From assembly GCF_023715155.1 (NCBI RefSeq), contig NZ_JAMBNQ010000008.1, forward strand, positions 62,001 to 126,000: a stretch of DNA of 64,000 bases, given 5' to 3'. Source of the stretch: Neobacillus mesonae. Lineage in GTDB: Bacteria > Bacillota > Bacilli > Bacillales > Cytobacillaceae. The translations under genes were made by a program, and so were the position numbers. The notes beneath the pieces were generated by a model. The model made no database searches and was not told the origin of the DNA. It worked only from the letters and a program-made list of their open reading frames with translations. Positions 9,666 to 19,221 of the stretch are shown here, piece after piece (position 1 is the stretch's first letter; each line of letters starts with the position of its first letter).

Positions 9666-9890
9666 TTGAAGGAGAATGAATATACTCACAAGCCATTACT
9701 CACCAAACGAGAAAGAGAAGTATTCGAACTGTTAGTACAAGACAAAACAACAAAAGAGATCGCTGGTGAATTATTTATAAGCGAGAAAACGGTTCGAAAT
9801 CATATTTCGAATGCAATGCAAAAGCTTGGTGTTAAGGGGCGTTCACAAGCAGTTGTAGAACTCCTTCGTATGGGAGAGCTAGAACTTTAA
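9666..9890 (+). CDS. gerE: GerE, late mother-cell sporulation regulator
   Basis: A 74-residue LuxR-type helix-turn-helix protein that with sigma-K switches spore coat genes on and off late in sporulation. It is almost entirely the HTH domain: [16 protein letters not shown], then [19 protein letters not shown]. The start is TTG at 9666, placed 9 bases after AAGGAGGG; this gives exactly the length of B. subtilis GerE (74). An in-frame ATG at 9630 lacks a ribosome site. A sigma-K-like promoter lies upstream. Confidence 0.95.
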   Translation: MKENEYTHKPLLTKREREVFELLVQDKTTKEIAGELFISEKTVRNHISNAMQKLGVKGRSQAVVELLRMGELEL

Positions 9891-9893
9891 ACA

Positions 9894-9933
9894 TGGCCGG
9901 CTTCCGTTAAGGAGGTCGGTTCATGCTTTTTTT
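9894..9933 (+). terminator. Terminator after gerE
   Basis: CCGGCTTCC pairs with GGAGGTCGG (G-U pairs included) around GTTAA, extended by CATG/CATG, followed by a run of T. The remaining space to 10090 shows no gene. Confidence 0.6.
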
Positions 9934-10090
9934 AGGAGTGATCTTCTAAATGGCGGTTCATGTTTCCTTTTATTAGATGATGAAAAGCTAATTATTTTGC
10001 TTGAATTTTTTGTGGGAAAAGTAGAAAATAAGGACAAGCTTAAAGCAAAAATTGCCTTAGGGAGAAGCAAATTTTAGGAGTGTAATATAC

Positions 10091-10540
10091 ATGAAACTCG
10101 AAAATTCCGAAAAAGCAAATGGGGACCTGGTTGCTAGTATAGAGAAAGATTTGCGATATATATCCGGTATTATCAAACAAAAAGGCAGAGAAATGTTAAG
10201 TAATTATAAAATTACGCCGCCGCAGTTTGTTGCATTGCAATGGCTTTTTGAAGAAGGAGATATGACTATCGGCGAACTTTCTAATAAAATGTATTTAGCA
10301 TGCAGTACCACAACAGACCTCGTGGATCGAATGGAGAAAAATCTCCTGGTCGAACGGGTAAAGGATACACATGATAGACGTGTGGTCCAAATACATTTGC
10401 TTGAAGAGGGAAAACGAATAATCGATGAAGTAATTAAAAAACGACAGCACTATTTGGCTGAGATTCTTAAAGATTTTAACATGGATGAAATTAAGGTTCT
10501 ACAAAATAATTTAGAAAAATTGCACCAAGAAATGCGTTAA
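10091..10540 (+). CDS. ysmB: MarR family transcriptional regulator YsmB
   Basis: A 149-residue MarR-type winged helix protein. The DNA-binding region is MTIGELSNKMYLACSTTTDL followed by VDRMEKNLLVERVKDTHDRR, with the wing at DRRVVQIHL. Such proteins act as dimers on operator DNA; the target here is unknown. TTTTAGGAG precedes the ATG. It sits between gerE and racE as B. subtilis ysmB does, and is spaced 63 bases from racE with no terminator seen between them, so the two may be co-transcribed. Confidence 0.88.
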   Translation: MKLENSEKANGDLVASIEKDLRYISGIIKQKGREMLSNYKITPPQFVALQWLFEEGDMTIGELSNKMYLACSTTTDLVDRMEKNLLVERVKDTHDRRVVQIHLLEEGKRIIDEVIKKRQHYLAEILKDFNMDEIKVLQNNLEKLHQEMR

Positions 10541-10603
10541 TTCCATAGTGAATGATTTATGAAGTGCAGTTAAATTTTATGATAAAAAATGAGGCGAAAA
10601 GGT

Positions 10604-11404
10604 TTGAAACAGGCAATCGGTGTGATTGATTCTGGTGTAGGCGGGTTAACCGTCGCAAAAGAAATAATGAGACAGCTTCCTAACGAAAAAATTATCTATT
10701 TAGGAGATACAGCACGCTGTCCATATGGTCCAAGAAAAACAAAAGAAGTGAAGCAATTCACATGGGAATTAACCAATTTTTTATTAAAGAAAAATATTAA
10801 AATGCTGGTCATTGCGTGTAATACAGCTACAGCAGCAGCGCTGGATGACATTCGCAGGAAATTGTCTATTCCAGTCCTTGGGGTAATTAACCCTGGGGCA
10901 AGGGCAGCAGTAAAGCGAACAAAGAATTACCGTGTTGGAGTAATCGGTACAGAAGGAACCGTAAAAAGCGGTGCATATGAAAAGGCGTTGAAATCGCTGA
11001 ACAGCCGGCTTTTTATCCAGAGCCAGGCATGCCCAAAATTCGTTCCGCTGGTAGAGAGCGGTGAATATGACGGCCCCATTGCTGAGAGAATTGTCAGCGA
11101 AGCATTGAGACCATTAATAGACCAAAATTTAGATACTTTAATATTGGGCTGTACCCATTACCCTTTACTTGGACCACTAATTAAAAAGGAAATGGGTGAG
11201 GATGTCAGTGTGATTAGTTCAGGAGATGAAACTGCCCGGGAAGTCAGTGCCATTCTTGAATATAATGGACATCTCGACCCTGGAATAGAAGAAGCAGTCC
11301 ATGAATTTTATACTACCGGTTCTACATGGATTTTTTCAAAAATAGCTTCCAGCTGGCTCGGCGCGCTTTTTCCAGTCAATCATGTAAAAAAAATAAAATT
11401 GTAA
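10604..11404 (+). CDS. racE: Glutamate racemase
   Basis: A 266-residue racemase that makes D-glutamate for peptidoglycan. It has [16 protein letters not shown] at the N-terminus and the two catalytic cysteines in [11 protein letters not shown] and LGCTHYPLL. An upstream in-frame ATG at 10589 has no ribosome site. The TTG at 10604 has GAGG 9 bases before it and gives [11 protein letters not shown], matching the family, so I use it. Position before gerM is conserved in Bacillus. Confidence 0.93.
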   Translation: MKQAIGVIDSGVGGLTVAKEIMRQLPNEKIIYLGDTARCPYGPRKTKEVKQFTWELTNFLLKKNIKMLVIACNTATAAALDDIRRKLSIPVLGVINPGARAAVKRTKNYRVGVIGTEGTVKSGAYEKALKSLNSRLFIQSQACPKFVPLVESGEYDGPIAERIVSEALRPLIDQNLDTLILGCTHYPLLGPLIKKEMGEDVSVISSGDETAREVSAILEYNGHLDPGIEEAVHEFYTTGSTWIFSKIASSWLGALFPVNHVKKIKL

Positions 11405-11409
11405 TATTC

Positions 11410-11449
11410 GAGGGTGTCCCAAAAGAATTTTTAGGGGCATCCTCTTTTT
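11410..11449 (+). terminator. Terminator after racE
   Basis: GAGGGTGTCCC pairs with GGGGCATCCTC (two G-U pairs) around a 13-base loop, followed by TTTTTG. Confidence 0.75.
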
Positions 11450-11575
11450 GTTTGTAATGGGGTTTCATTATTTATAAAAAAATCAAAACTTTGTCCAATT
11501 TTTCTTTCAAAGGCGGTCTAATTTTTTCATAAGCTCGTATACATGATAGTACAAACTGTCTTTGGGGGGAAAAAT

Positions 11576-12619
11576 ATGCTCAAATATAAAGGGAAAATCC
11601 TAGGATACACTGTACTTACTTCAACTGTACTGCTGTCCGGATGCGGTCTGTTTGGCGGAGAAACAAAACAGAAAGTCGATCCGCCAAAAACAATATCGGT
11701 CTCTGACCAAAAAGAAGTGAAAAAAGAGACAGCCGAAAAGGCGGAAACCAACACTATTAAAACAGAACTTTACCTTATTGATAAAAACGGCTATGTTGTA
11801 CCGCAAACATTAAATTTGCCGAAAACAGCATCTGTGGCAAAACAAGCCCTTGAATATTTGGTTGCAAATGGTCCGGTTACTGATATGCTGCCAAATGGAT
11901 TTAAGGCGGTTTTACCAGAATCAACTGACCTATCCGTCGATATTAAAGAAGGAGTAGCAACAGTTAATTTCTCAAAAGAATTTAAGAACTACCAGCCTGA
12001 GGATGAGATGAAGATTCTCCAATCAGTTACCTGGACACTGACGCAATTTGATAATGTCAATTCTGTCAGGCTTAAAATGAACGGCCACGAGCTGACGGAA
12101 ATGCCTGTTAAAGGAACTCCAATCAGCGAGAACCTTTCAAGAGCTAATGGGATTAACATTGACGTATCAGATGTAGCAGATATTACGAATACAAAGCAAG
12201 TTACGGTTTATTTTATTGGCGGCGAGGAAGGCTCCTATTATTATGTTCCTGTTACACGCAGGGTCAAGAGCAGCCAAACAAATGATATTGCCGCAGCGGT
12301 TAATGAATTAATAAAAGGACCAAGTGAAAAATCAAATCTTGTTTCTGAATTTATGCCTGATGTCAAACTGCTGAATAAGCCAAAAAGTGAAAATGGGGAA
12401 GTAACATTAAATTTTGACGAGAATGTCTATGGAAGTTTTGAAGAAAAGGTTGTTTCACAGCATTTGCTTGATGCTTTAGTGTTAACATTAACTGAGCAAA
12501 AGGGAATTAAAAAAGTAGCCGTGCAGGTTAAAGGTAAAGCGGGAATCAAAAATGATCAAGGGAAGAAGCTTTCGGAGCCGGTAACACGTCCGGAAAAAGT
12601 CAATACAGGTAGTTTTTAA
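11576..12619 (+). CDS. gerM: GerM, sporulation lipoprotein
   Basis: A 347-residue secreted lipoprotein: short basic start, hydrophobic segment and lipobox LLSGC (Cys about 22). Two GERMN domains follow, the first with TELYLIDKNGYVVPQTL and LPNGFKAVLPES, the second from about residue 205 (TVYFIGGEEGSYYYVPVTRR). In B. subtilis GerM is needed for sporulation and germination and helps join mother-cell and forespore complexes. GGGGGG before the ATG at 11576 decides the start over an in-frame ATG at 11543. A GAGGAGG/GCCGCCTC hairpin with T run at 12653-12683 may be a weak terminator before rph. Confidence 0.92.
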   Translation: MLKYKGKILGYTVLTSTVLLSGCGLFGGETKQKVDPPKTISVSDQKEVKKETAEKAETNTIKTELYLIDKNGYVVPQTLNLPKTASVAKQALEYLVANGPVTDMLPNGFKAVLPESTDLSVDIKEGVATVNFSKEFKNYQPEDEMKILQSVTWTLTQFDNVNSVRLKMNGHELTEMPVKGTPISENLSRANGINIDVSDVADITNTKQVTVYFIGGEEGSYYYVPVTRRVKSSQTNDIAAAVNELIKGPSEKSNLVSEFMPDVKLLNKPKSENGEVTLNFDENVYGSFEEKVVSQHLLDALVLTLTEQKGIKKVAVQVKGKAGIKNDQGKKLSEPVTRPEKVNTGSF

Positions 12620-12721
12620 AAAAGTATTTTTGATATACTATATAATGACGATGAGGAGGTTGGCTTGCCGCCGCCTCTTTTATTTGTGATAAAAATTTTG
12701 TAAGAGTAGGGAGGATTCATT

Positions 12722-13477
12722 TTGCGTGTTGATGGAAGAGAGTCGCTGCAATTAAGACCTGTACATATAGAAACTAATTATATCATGCATCCGGAAGGAT
12801 CTGTTCTCATTTCCGTTGGGAATACGAAAGTAATATGTTCTGCGAGTATTGAAGATCGTGTGCCTCATTTTATGAGAGGGGAAGGAAAGGGATGGATTAC
12901 CGCGGAATACTCTATGCTGCCAAGAGCCACCGAAACTAGGAATATCAGGGAATCATCAAAAGGGAAGATATCCGGACGTACGATGGAGATTCAGCGTTTG
13001 ATCGGCCGGGCATTAAGAGCGGTGGTCGACCTGGGCGCAATTGGTGAGCGGACCGTTTGGATTGACTGTGATGTTATCCAGGCAGACGGCGGAACAAGAA
13101 CGGCATCCATTACCGGTGCATTTACAGCTATGGCAATAGCGCTCAATAAACTCGCTGAGAAAAAGTCATTAGCAAAATTTCCTATCATTGATTACTTAGC
13201 TGCCACCAGTGTAGGAGTTTTAAAGGACAAACAAACAGTTCTTGATTTGAATTATGCTGAAGACTCTAAAGCTCAAGTTGATATGAATGTTGTCATGACA
13301 GGAAGCGGAGAATTTGTAGAGCTCCAAGGTACAGGGGAGGAGTCCACTTTTTCATACGAGCAGCTCCAGGAATTGTTACAGGCTGCACAAAAAGGAATGA
13401 TAGAATTATTTGAGACTCAGAAGGCTGCTCTTGGAGATGAGATTACAACAAAAATTGAGAACCGCAGAAAGAAGTAG
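12722..13477 (+). CDS. rph: Ribonuclease PH
   Basis: A 251-residue phosphorolytic 3'-5' exoribonuclease that trims tRNA 3' ends. Family signatures are [56 protein letters not shown] and [18 protein letters not shown]. The start is TTG at 12722 preceded by GGGAGG. It leads a compact run rph-ysnA-ysnB with the next gene 44 bases on, as in B. subtilis. Confidence 0.95.
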   Translation: MRVDGRESLQLRPVHIETNYIMHPEGSVLISVGNTKVICSASIEDRVPHFMRGEGKGWITAEYSMLPRATETRNIRESSKGKISGRTMEIQRLIGRALRAVVDLGAIGERTVWIDCDVIQADGGTRTASITGAFTAMAIALNKLAEKKSLAKFPIIDYLAATSVGVLKDKQTVLDLNYAEDSKAQVDMNVVMTGSGEFVELQGTGEESTFSYEQLQELLQAAQKGMIELFETQKAALGDEITTKIENRRKK

Positions 13478-13521
13478 AATTATATGAAGCTGAAGGAACA
13501 ATCAGCAGAGAGGAGATTACT

Positions 13522-14136
13522 ATGAAAGAAGTCATTATTGCTACCAAAAATCCAGGAAAAGCCAAGGAATTTGAACATATTTTTTCACCACGCGGAATAG
13601 CGGTAAAGACGCTGCTCGATTTTCCCAGCTTTCCTGAAGTTGAGGAGACAGGCTCTACTTTTGAGGAAAATGCCACATTGAAGGCAGAGGCAGGATCAAA
13701 TGCTTTAAATAAAATAGTAATCGGCGATGATTCCGGGCTTATAATAGATGCCTTGGACGGGAGACCAGGAATATATTCCGCCCGCTATGCGGGAGAATCG
13801 AAAAATGACGAAAATAATATTGATAAAGTCTTAAATGAATTAAGAGATATTCCAGAAGAAAAAAGAACGGCCAGATTCTACTGTGCCTTAGCAGCTGCTG
13901 TACCGGGACAGGAAACTTTCACGGTTTCAGGTACTTGCGAAGGACGGATTCTGGAAGAAAGAAGGGGAACAAATGGATTTGGATATGATCCAATATTTTA
14001 TGTCCCTGAGAAAGGCGTTACAATGGCTGAACTGACTTCCGATGAAAAAAATAAAATCAGCCACCGTGCCAATGCTTTAAAAAAGTTAGATGAGATTCTG
14101 GACTCCCTTTTAGAAAGAGCTGAGAATCATGAGTAA
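13522..14136 (+). CDS. ysnA: dITP/XTP pyrophosphatase (Ham1/RdgB family)
   Basis: A 204-residue house-cleaning enzyme that hydrolyses non-canonical purine nucleoside triphosphates to monophosphates. Signatures: [14 protein letters not shown] at the start, [20 protein letters not shown] and [23 protein letters not shown] precedes the ATG. Its end overlaps the ysnB start by 8 bases, showing translational coupling. Usual length for the family. Confidence 0.95.
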   Translation: MKEVIIATKNPGKAKEFEHIFSPRGIAVKTLLDFPSFPEVEETGSTFEENATLKAEAGSNALNKIVIGDDSGLIIDALDGRPGIYSARYAGESKNDENNIDKVLNELRDIPEEKRTARFYCALAAAVPGQETFTVSGTCEGRILEERRGTNGFGYDPIFYVPEKGVTMAELTSDEKNKISHRANALKKLDEILDSLLERAENHE

Positions 14137-14638
14137 GATACTTATTGTCAGTGACAGTCATGGATTAACACGGGAGCTTGAAGTGATAAGAGAAAGACAT
14201 TTAAGCGAAGCAGATGTCATGATTCATTGCGGGGATTCACAACTCTCGCCAGATCATCGTTCCATTTCCGGATATCTAACCGTTGCAGGGAATTGTGATT
14301 TTGCTGACTTTCCGCAGGATTTAGTTTCCAATGTTGCAGATAAAAAAATTTTTGTTACTCACGGGCATCATTATTCAGTCAAGTCATCATTAATGAACTT
14401 AAAATACAAAGCCAAGGAAGTTCATGCAGATATTGTCTGCTTCGGACACTCACATGTATTAGGTGCCGAAGTTGTGGACGGTACATTATTTGTGAATCCG
14501 GGCAGTATTCGTCTCCCAAGGGGCCGCTCTGAAAAAACATATGTTATTCTTGAGTTGCAAACTAATCAAATTAATTTAAGTGTTTTTGAATCGAATGGCC
14601 GGGAAATCAAAAGCTTGGCACAAGAATTTATCATCTAA
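14129..14638 (+). CDS. ysnB: Calcineurin-like phosphoesterase YsnB (MJ0936/YfcE type)
   Basis: A 169-residue metallophosphoesterase. Metal-binding motifs are visible in order: [25 protein letters not shown] and FGHSHV, then [10 protein letters not shown]. Members are soluble phosphodiesterases; the physiological substrate is not known. It overlaps the end of ysnA and follows it in B. subtilis as well. In B. subtilis the ilv-leu operon lies beyond it; here a tRNA gene does. Confidence 0.93.
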   Translation: MSKILIVSDSHGLTRELEVIRERHLSEADVMIHCGDSQLSPDHRSISGYLTVAGNCDFADFPQDLVSNVADKKIFVTHGHHYSVKSSLMNLKYKAKEVHADIVCFGHSHVLGAEVVDGTLFVNPGSIRLPRGRSEKTYVILELQTNQINLSVFESNGREIKSLAQEFII

Positions 14639-14680
14639 ATATGGGGGCATAGTCCCCCCTTAAAAAAATTAAAAAAGCTG

Positions 14681-14709
14681 TTGACTTTTATTTGTTAGGA
14701 TAATATAAT
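14681..14709 (+). promoter_or_regulatory. Sigma-A promoter of tRNA-Arg
   Basis: TTGACT (14681-14686), 17-base spacer, TATAAT (14704-14709), 29 bases before the tRNA 5' end. Confidence 0.88.
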
Positions 14710-14738
14710 AAATATTTTCTTTGATAGACAGCTAAAAT

Positions 14739-14815
14739 GTCCCAGTAGCTCAGCCGGATAGAGCATACGCCTTCTAAGCGTACGGTCGGGAGTTCGAATC
14801 TCTCCTGGGACGCCA
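14739..14815 (+). tRNA. tRNA-Arg (anticodon UCU)
   Basis: A 77-nt cloverleaf. Acceptor arm GTCCCAG pairs with CTGGGAC, followed by discriminator G and encoded CCA. The anticodon stem TACGC/GCGTA encloses CTTCTAA, giving anticodon TCT at 14773-14775, which reads AGA/AGG. The T arm contains GTTCGAATC. It is a single tRNA gene with its own promoter and terminator. Confidence 0.97.
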
Positions 14816-14836
14816 TACTACATACCAGAAATTCAA

Positions 14837-14864
14837 ACTCGCCATACGATGGTGGGTTTTTTTT
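14837..14864 (+). terminator. Terminator after tRNA-Arg
   Basis: ACTCGCCAT pairs with ATGGTGGGT (two G-U pairs) around ACG, followed by eight T. Confidence 0.85.
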
Positions 14865-14946
14865 ATTCAGTCCATCGATATTTCACTTTTCTTGTTTTTA
14901 TTGCTAAACTAATTGTCATAAACAGGCCAAAAGGTGGAGTTATCTT

Positions 14947-15963
14947 ATGAAGAAACGGGAGCGGATCAAGAAAAAGGATAACATCATCTTTTTTCCCGGA
15001 ATAGAAAAACGATTAACAGACAAAGGCATGGAAAGCCTGCACCATAAAAAGTTTTCCGAAGCTATCAGCTTTCTCGAACAGGCAAAGGAATATGATCCAG
15101 AGAATGATGAGATATTAATAGGCCTGGTCATGGCCTATTTTGAGGCTTCTTTTTTTCAAAAAGCTAAAGAGCTGGCCAAAGAAATGCTGCATAAAGGAAT
15201 TGGGGATTATTTCCAAATGGTTGATTTATATTTGACCATACTGATTCAGCTGCATGAATATCACGAAATTATCACAACTATTGAAGCGTTATTAGAAGAA
15301 AAAGAAGTACCGCCAGAAAAGTCCAATCATTTCATAACCATTCTTCAATTTAGCAGAAAAATGCTGGTGAACCACCAGTATGAATCACAGCTGGAAGAGG
15401 AAGAGCACGGGGAGCTTGGGCTTTTTTCTTTGGATGATTTGAACGAACAAATGCTATTGGTATCAAGTCTTGCAGCTAAAAATATCCGCCCTTATTTGGG
15501 GGAGATAGAAGAATATTTAAAGGCAGAATCGGGTAATTCTTTTTTAAAAACGATTTTATTAACACTTTTAAAAGAACAGGAAATCAGCCAGCCATTGACT
15601 GTTGTCAAATTTGAGATAGAACAAACGGTTATACCGGTGGACCTTCCGGAAGTCAGGGAAATGCCAAAAATGCTGGAAGTAAAAGCTGCGCTTAGGAATC
15701 GGCTTGAAAACAGTAACCCGGTTTTATTTGAAAATATCCTGGCATTGGTAGACCGGATATTTTTTATAAGTTATCCTATTGACTTAGATCCTTATAGTCC
15801 GTCTGCATGGGCTGCGGCCTTTCATTCACTGGCCGAAGAATATCATGGAATTGAAACGGATTTAACTGAACTAGCTGAGGAATATGCTGTAAATTCAGAA
15901 GAAATTACGCGGGCAATAGAGGAAATTGATCGGATAGAGAAAATTTCTTATCCCAATCTTTAG
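14947..15963 (+). CDS. ysoA: Tetratricopeptide-repeat protein YsoA
   Basis: A 338-residue cytoplasmic protein with a basic N-terminus and TPR-like helices from about residue 24 (GMESLHHKKFSEAISFLEQA, then YDPENDEILIGLVMAYFEAS). The C-terminal half is helical and acidic with no catalytic motif I recognise. It corresponds to B. subtilis ysoA by length and by its place directly before tig; its role is unknown. AAGGTGGAG precedes the ATG. Confidence 0.82.
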   Translation: MKKRERIKKKDNIIFFPGIEKRLTDKGMESLHHKKFSEAISFLEQAKEYDPENDEILIGLVMAYFEASFFQKAKELAKEMLHKGIGDYFQMVDLYLTILIQLHEYHEIITTIEALLEEKEVPPEKSNHFITILQFSRKMLVNHQYESQLEEEEHGELGLFSLDDLNEQMLLVSSLAAKNIRPYLGEIEEYLKAESGNSFLKTILLTLLKEQEISQPLTVVKFEIEQTVIPVDLPEVREMPKMLEVKAALRNRLENSNPVLFENILALVDRIFFISYPIDLDPYSPSAWAAAFHSLAEEYHGIETDLTELAEEYAVNSEEITRAIEEIDRIEKISYPNL

Positions 15964-15972
15964 GCAGTCCTG

Positions 15973-16000
15973 TTGAAAGAAACAAATCCTGTGGTATAAT
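15973..16000 (+). promoter_or_regulatory. Sigma-A promoter of tig
   Basis: TTGAAA (15973-15978), 16-base spacer, TATAAT (15995-16000). The leader to tig is about 120 bases and has a small palindrome around ACGAATTTAATTCGT. Confidence 0.75.
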
Positions 16001-16128
16001 GTAGGGGTTGCATTGTGTAAAAACGTATATTTTACATTAAAAAATAGGACATGACTTGGTGGACAAGACATTTCCACGAATTTAATTCGTAACAAATGAA
16101 ATGAGAATAGATGTTGGAGGGAAAATGT

Positions 16129-17406
16129 ATGACTGCAAAATGGGAAAAGTTAGAAGGAAACCGCGGCGTTCTTACAGTTGAAGTCAGCGCTGAAGAAGTA
16201 AACAAAAGCTTAGATGCGGCATTCCAAAAAGTTGTAAAACAAGTAAACGTACCGGGCTTCCGTAAAGGTAAAGTACCTCGTTCATTATTTGAAAAACGTT
16301 TTGGTGTGGAATCACTTTATCAAGATGCATTAGATATTCTTTTACCTGATGCATATGGCGATGCAATCGACGAAGCGGGGATTGAACCTGTTGACCGTCC
16401 TGAAATCGATATTGAGCAAATGGAAAAAGGAAAAGAATTAATTTTCAAAGCTACCGTAACTGTTAAGCCTGAAGTGAAATTAGGTGAATACAAAGGGCTT
16501 GAAATCGAAGAAATGGATACAACTGTTACTGATGAAGATGTTCAAAAAGAACTTGAATCACTTCAAAATCGTCATGCAGAGCTTGTTGTTAAAGAAGAAG
16601 GCACTGCTGAAAACGGCGATACAGTTGTTATCGACTTCGAAGGCTTCGTTGATGGTGAAGCTTTTGAAGGCGGAAAAGCTGATAACTATTCGCTGGAACT
16701 TGGTTCAAATTCATTCATTCCAGGATTCGAAGAGCAGCTTGCAGGGGTTGCAGCAGGAGAATCTAAAGATGTGGAAGTAACATTCCCAGAGGAATATCAT
16801 GCAGCAGAGCTTGCAGGAAAACCAGCAACTTTCAAAGTTACGGTTCATGAAATCAAAGCAAAAGAACTTCCTGAATTAGATGACGAGTTTGCGAAAGATG
16901 CTGATGATGAAGTTGAAACTTTAGATGCATTAAAGGAAAAAATTAAAACTCGCTTAGAAGACAGCAAAAAACATGAAGCAGAACATCATCTAAGAGATTC
17001 TCTTGTTGAAAAAGCAGCTGAGAATGCAGAAGTTGAAATTCCAGAAGTGATGACTGAAAACGAAGTAAATCGTATGATGCAGGAATTTGAACAACGTTTA
17101 CAAATGCAAGGTATGAACCTTGAACTATACTTTCAATTTTCAGGACAAGATGAAAAAGCCCTTCGTGAACAAATGAAAGAAGAAGCCGGCAAACGTGTTA
17201 AAATTAACTTAACATTAGAAGCAATTGCTAAAGCTGAAAAGATTGAAGCAACTGATGAAGATGTTAATGCAGAGCTTGAGAAAATGGCTGAAATGTACAA
17301 CATGACTGTTGACAACATTAAAGCAGCCCTTGGCGGAGTAGAAGGCATCAAAGGTGATCTTCAGCTTCAAAAAGCAGTAGAATTTCTTATCGAAAATAAG
17401 AAGTAA
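16129..17406 (+). CDS. tig: Trigger factor chaperone
   Basis: A 425-residue ribosome-associated chaperone and prolyl isomerase that meets nascent chains at the exit tunnel. The ribosome-binding signature is [19 protein letters not shown] (about 42-60). The PPIase domain is in the middle ([18 protein letters not shown], then [16 protein letters not shown]), and a long helical C-terminal substrate domain follows. The ATG at 16129 follows GTTGGAGGG; an in-frame codon at 16111 would place the ribosome site inside the gene. Followed by a clear terminator, then clpX. Confidence 0.96.
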   Translation: MTAKWEKLEGNRGVLTVEVSAEEVNKSLDAAFQKVVKQVNVPGFRKGKVPRSLFEKRFGVESLYQDALDILLPDAYGDAIDEAGIEPVDRPEIDIEQMEKGKELIFKATVTVKPEVKLGEYKGLEIEEMDTTVTDEDVQKELESLQNRHAELVVKEEGTAENGDTVVIDFEGFVDGEAFEGGKADNYSLELGSNSFIPGFEEQLAGVAAGESKDVEVTFPEEYHAAELAGKPATFKVTVHEIKAKELPELDDEFAKDADDEVETLDALKEKIKTRLEDSKKHEAEHHLRDSLVEKAAENAEVEIPEVMTENEVNRMMQEFEQRLQMQGMNLELYFQFSGQDEKALREQMKEEAGKRVKINLTLEAIAKAEKIEATDEDVNAELEKMAEMYNMTVDNIKAALGGVEGIKGDLQLQKAVEFLIENKK

Positions 17407-17420
17407 TGAATAGAATACCA

Positions 17421-17452
17421 CAAGGCACGATATTTAGTCGTGCCTTGTTTTT
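17421..17452 (+). terminator. Terminator after tig
   Basis: CAAGGCACGA pairs perfectly with TCGTGCCTTG around a 7-base loop, followed by TTTTT. Confidence 0.9.
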
Positions 17453-17835
17453 AAACTGCAGGAAATTTCGTTTCATTTTAACATACATAAAAGTGTCCAA
17501 ATGGACCCGTTAATTTATACATTTTTTAAATTACATATTATAATTAGAGTAGGGAACATTTTTAACAATAGGCAGGAAAATTTAAACTCCAGGGCGAATT
17601 AATTATTTCAAGAAATAAAGATTTATTTTTAATAAATATGGCTAAGATTAATGAGTACATTATTTTAAAATCGCGTTTCACATCGTTTTGAAAAACATAA
17701 TACTATAAAGCGTTTTGTTTCCAGTCTATTGTCTAAATGTGATACAATGCAAAATACATACTATTCAATGAAAATTATTGTTTGTGAAGCGCGACATAAA
17801 AATAATGGGATTTTATGCATCGAGGGGTGAAAGGA
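17453..17835 (+). promoter_or_regulatory. tig-clpX intergenic region with candidate clpX promoter
   Basis: This AT-rich gap has no gene I can support. The best promoter candidate is an extended -10, TGATACAAT at 17740-17748, about 90 bases before clpX, with only a weak -35. I found no clear CtsR or CIRCE operator. Confidence 0.4.
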
Positions 17836-19095
17836 TTGTTTAAATTTAATGATGAAAAAGGACAATTAAAATGTTCGTTCTGTGGAAAAACTCAGGATCA
17901 AGTTCGAAAGTTAGTAGCGGGGCCTGGCGTTTATATATGTGACGAATGTATTGAGCTTTGTACAGAAATCGTTGAAGAAGAGCTCGGAACTGAAGAAGAA
18001 GTAGAATTTAAAGATGTTCCAAAACCAAAAGAAATTTGTGAAATCCTTGATGAATATGTCATCGGTCAGGATAAAGCTAAAAAATCCTTATCAGTTGCGG
18101 TTTACAATCACTATAAACGCATCAACTCCAATAGCAAAATTGATGATGTTGAACTTTCAAAAAGTAATATCTGTATGATTGGACCAACAGGAAGTGGTAA
18201 GACATTGTTAGCGCAAACATTAGCACGGATTCTGAATGTCCCATTTGCAATTGCTGATGCGACCTCTCTTACAGAGGCTGGCTATGTTGGTGAAGATGTT
18301 GAAAACATTTTATTAAAATTGATTCAAGCTGCTGATTATGATGTGGAGAAAGCTGAAAAGGGCATTATTTATATTGATGAAATTGATAAAATTGCCCGTA
18401 AATCTGAAAATCCTTCCATTACACGTGATGTGTCTGGTGAAGGTGTTCAGCAGGCATTATTAAAAATTCTTGAAGGCACGGTTGCAAGTGTTCCTCCTCA
18501 AGGCGGAAGAAAGCACCCGCATCAGGAATTTATACAAATTGATACTACTAACATTCTATTTATTTGCGGCGGTGCTTTTGACGGTATTGAACCAATCATT
18601 AAACGCCGTTTAGGACAAAAAGTAATCGGCTTCGGCTCAGATACGAAACAACAGGAACTTACTTCTAAAGAACTTTTATCAAAAGTTCTTCCTGAAGATT
18701 TATTGCGCTTTGGTTTAATTCCTGAATTTATCGGTCGTCTTCCGGTAATCGCAAGCCTTGAGCAATTAGACGAAGCAGCATTAATTGAAATTTTAACAAA
18801 GCCAAAAAATGCGCTTGTTAAGCAATATCAAAAAATGCTTGAAATCGATGATGTGGAACTGGAATTTGAAGAAGGTGCATTGATTGAAATTGCTAAGAGA
18901 GCAATTGAGCGTAAAACAGGTGCACGGGGTCTTCGCTCCATTATCGAGGCTATCATGCTGGATGTGATGTTTGACCTTCCATCCCGGGATGATATTTCAA
19001 AATGTATTATCACAAAGGATACAGTAATCGATAACAGTGTTCCGAAGCTTATATTGGAAGATGGAACTGTTGTTGCTGAAGAAAAATCAGCTTAA
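17836..19095 (+). CDS. clpX: ATP-dependent Clp protease, ATPase subunit ClpX
   Basis: A 419-residue AAA+ unfoldase that feeds tagged substrates to ClpP. The N-terminal zinc-binding domain has CSFCGKTQ and ICDECIELC. Walker A is GPTGSGKT, Walker [10 protein letters not shown], and the pore loop region is GYVGED; the sensor-2 area contains [10 protein letters not shown]. The start is TTG at 17836: GAGGGG lies 8 bases before it and it gives the family-like [17 protein letters not shown]-like extension from ATG 17815 would put the ribosome site inside the gene. Confidence 0.96.
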   Translation: MFKFNDEKGQLKCSFCGKTQDQVRKLVAGPGVYICDECIELCTEIVEEELGTEEEVEFKDVPKPKEICEILDEYVIGQDKAKKSLSVAVYNHYKRINSNSKIDDVELSKSNICMIGPTGSGKTLLAQTLARILNVPFAIADATSLTEAGYVGEDVENILLKLIQAADYDVEKAEKGIIYIDEIDKIARKSENPSITRDVSGEGVQQALLKILEGTVASVPPQGGRKHPHQEFIQIDTTNILFICGGAFDGIEPIIKRRLGQKVIGFGSDTKQQELTSKELLSKVLPEDLLRFGLIPEFIGRLPVIASLEQLDEAALIEILTKPKNALVKQYQKMLEIDDVELEFEEGALIEIAKRAIERKTGARGLRSIIEAIMLDVMFDLPSRDDISKCIITKDTVIDNSVPKLILEDGTVVAEEKSA

Positions 19096-19112
19096 TGATT
19101 AAATGATTAGTG

Positions 19113-19150
19113 AAGACCCGGTAATGTTTGCCGGGTCTTTTAAATTTTTT
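19113..19150 (+). terminator. Terminator after clpX
   Basis: AAGACCCGG pairs with CCGGGTCTT around a 9-base loop, followed by T-rich sequence. The predicted sigma-F promoter starts just beyond it. Confidence 0.82.
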
Positions 19151-19151
19151 T

Positions 19152-19181
19152 GTTTATTCCTTCTGCCTGCAGGAAATACTT
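19152..19181 (+). promoter_or_regulatory. Predicted sigma-F promoter of lonB
   Basis: GTTTA (19152-19156), 15-base spacer, GGAAATACTT (19172-19181), a near-exact fit to the sigma-F form GYWTA-N15-GGnnAnAnT. B. subtilis lonB is a forespore gene under sigma-F; the site here is inferred from that and the match. Confidence 0.7.
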
Positions 19182-19221
19182 ATTAGTATTAATTGAGTAT
19201 ATTGGTGCAGGAGGAATAGAC

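Noticed and set aside
14641..14670. GGGGG/CCCCC hairpin after ysnB as a terminator
   Set aside because: The stem is followed by A rather than T, so it does not fit an intrinsic terminator for the + strand.
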